A stretch of 32,775 nt of DNA. Source: an uncultured Muribaculaceae bacterium (GTDB lineage: Bacteria; Bacteroidota; Bacteroidia; Bacteroidales; Muribaculaceae). The translations under genes and the position numbers were made by a program. Positions 32,722 through 32,775 of the stretch are shown here, piece after piece; positions within the stretch are counted from its first letter, which is position 1, and every line of letters starts with the position of its first letter. The notes under the pieces are model-generated. The model saw only the letters and a list, made by a program, of their open reading frames with translations, was not told the DNA's origin and did no database searches. The stretch covers positions 1 to 32,775 of the forward strand of contig CAJUHM010000029.1 of the NCBI GenBank assembly GCA_910586475.1, read 5' to 3'.

Positions 32722-32775
32722 GATTCGCTAGCTCAGCTGGTAGAGCACAACACTTTTAATGTTGGGGTCCTGGGT
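32722..32775 (+). tRNA. tRNA-Lys(TTT), 3' part beyond the window
   Basis: Acceptor 5' strand GATTCGC, D arm GCTC-AGCTGGTA-GAGC, anticodon arm CAACA/TGTTG around CTTTTAA (anticodon TTT), variable loop, and the start of the T arm (CTGGGT). The last 20 or so bases are cut off by the window edge. Confidence 0.93.

Noticed and set aside
1..32775. CRISPR array, rRNA operon, prophage or complete IS
   Set aside because: No regularly spaced repeats, rRNA sequence, phage structural genes or transposase were seen; the MITE-like element is the only mobile signature.

Overview
The window looks like a chromosomal segment of a Bacteroidales bacterium; a gut Muribaculaceae-like genome is my best guess, but that is inference. 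Three things point there. Genes are preceded by the Bacteroidetes sigma-ABfr promoter (TTTG, 19-20 nt, TAnnTTTG) and lack clear Shine-Dalgarno sites. Rho carries a very long charged disordered insertion. The gene set includes tandem GH92 mannosidases, small outer-membrane barrels, an ECF sigma module and an AspT-like transporter. The ordinary genes are fairly GC-rich, while one block (about 345-2000) is clearly AT-rich and looks acquired.

Layout. 1-268: the 5' part of an unidentified minus-strand gene. 346-1998: an AT-rich cassette with its own promoter, encoding an XRE-type regulator and a CoiA-like protein with a PD-(D/E)xK nuclease core; it is a candidate defence or DNA-uptake module. 2050-3455: mltG on the minus strand with a structured leader, divergent from a small lipoprotein gene. 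4020-4188: a long perfect hairpin and tRNA-Pro(TGG). 4325-8924: an operon of two secreted GH92 alpha-mannosidases. 9027-11364: a DMT-type permease and a YbdG-like mechanosensitive channel. 11467-12087: an outer-membrane barrel. 12450-15131: gpmI and a cysM-like cysteine synthase. 15331-15434: a promoter followed closely by an intrinsic terminator, a candidate small RNA. 15571-17271: an AspT-family transporter. 17401-19964: rho behind a leader of about 400 nt. 20305-21300: type I mannose-6-phosphate isomerase. 21406-21601: a 178-bp MITE-like element with 18-bp terminal inverted repeats and a 9-bp target duplication. 21658-23897: tgt and an LptF/LptG permease. 23919-26968: a NUDIX hydrolase-priA operon on the minus strand. 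27155-28292: an ECF sigma factor and a four-helix membrane protein. 28374-28976: a second outer-membrane barrel. 29036-31042: ligA. 31323-32360: a zinc alcohol dehydrogenase. 32722-end: tRNA-Lys(TTT), cut by the window edge.

How the genes fit together. Most are housekeeping genes: glycolysis (gpmI), replication and repair (priA, ligA), transcription termination (rho), tRNA modification (tgt), and envelope biogenesis (mltG, LptF/G, two barrels). The GH92 pair plus mannose-6-phosphate isomerase gives a plausible route from host or yeast mannosides to fructose-6-phosphate, although the isomerase is 11 kb away under its own promoter. The most interesting parts are the HTH/CoiA-like cassette, the MITE-like element, the candidate small RNA at 15.4 kb, the rho leader with a short upstream ORF, and a Tgt that lacks the usual zinc-binding cysteines.
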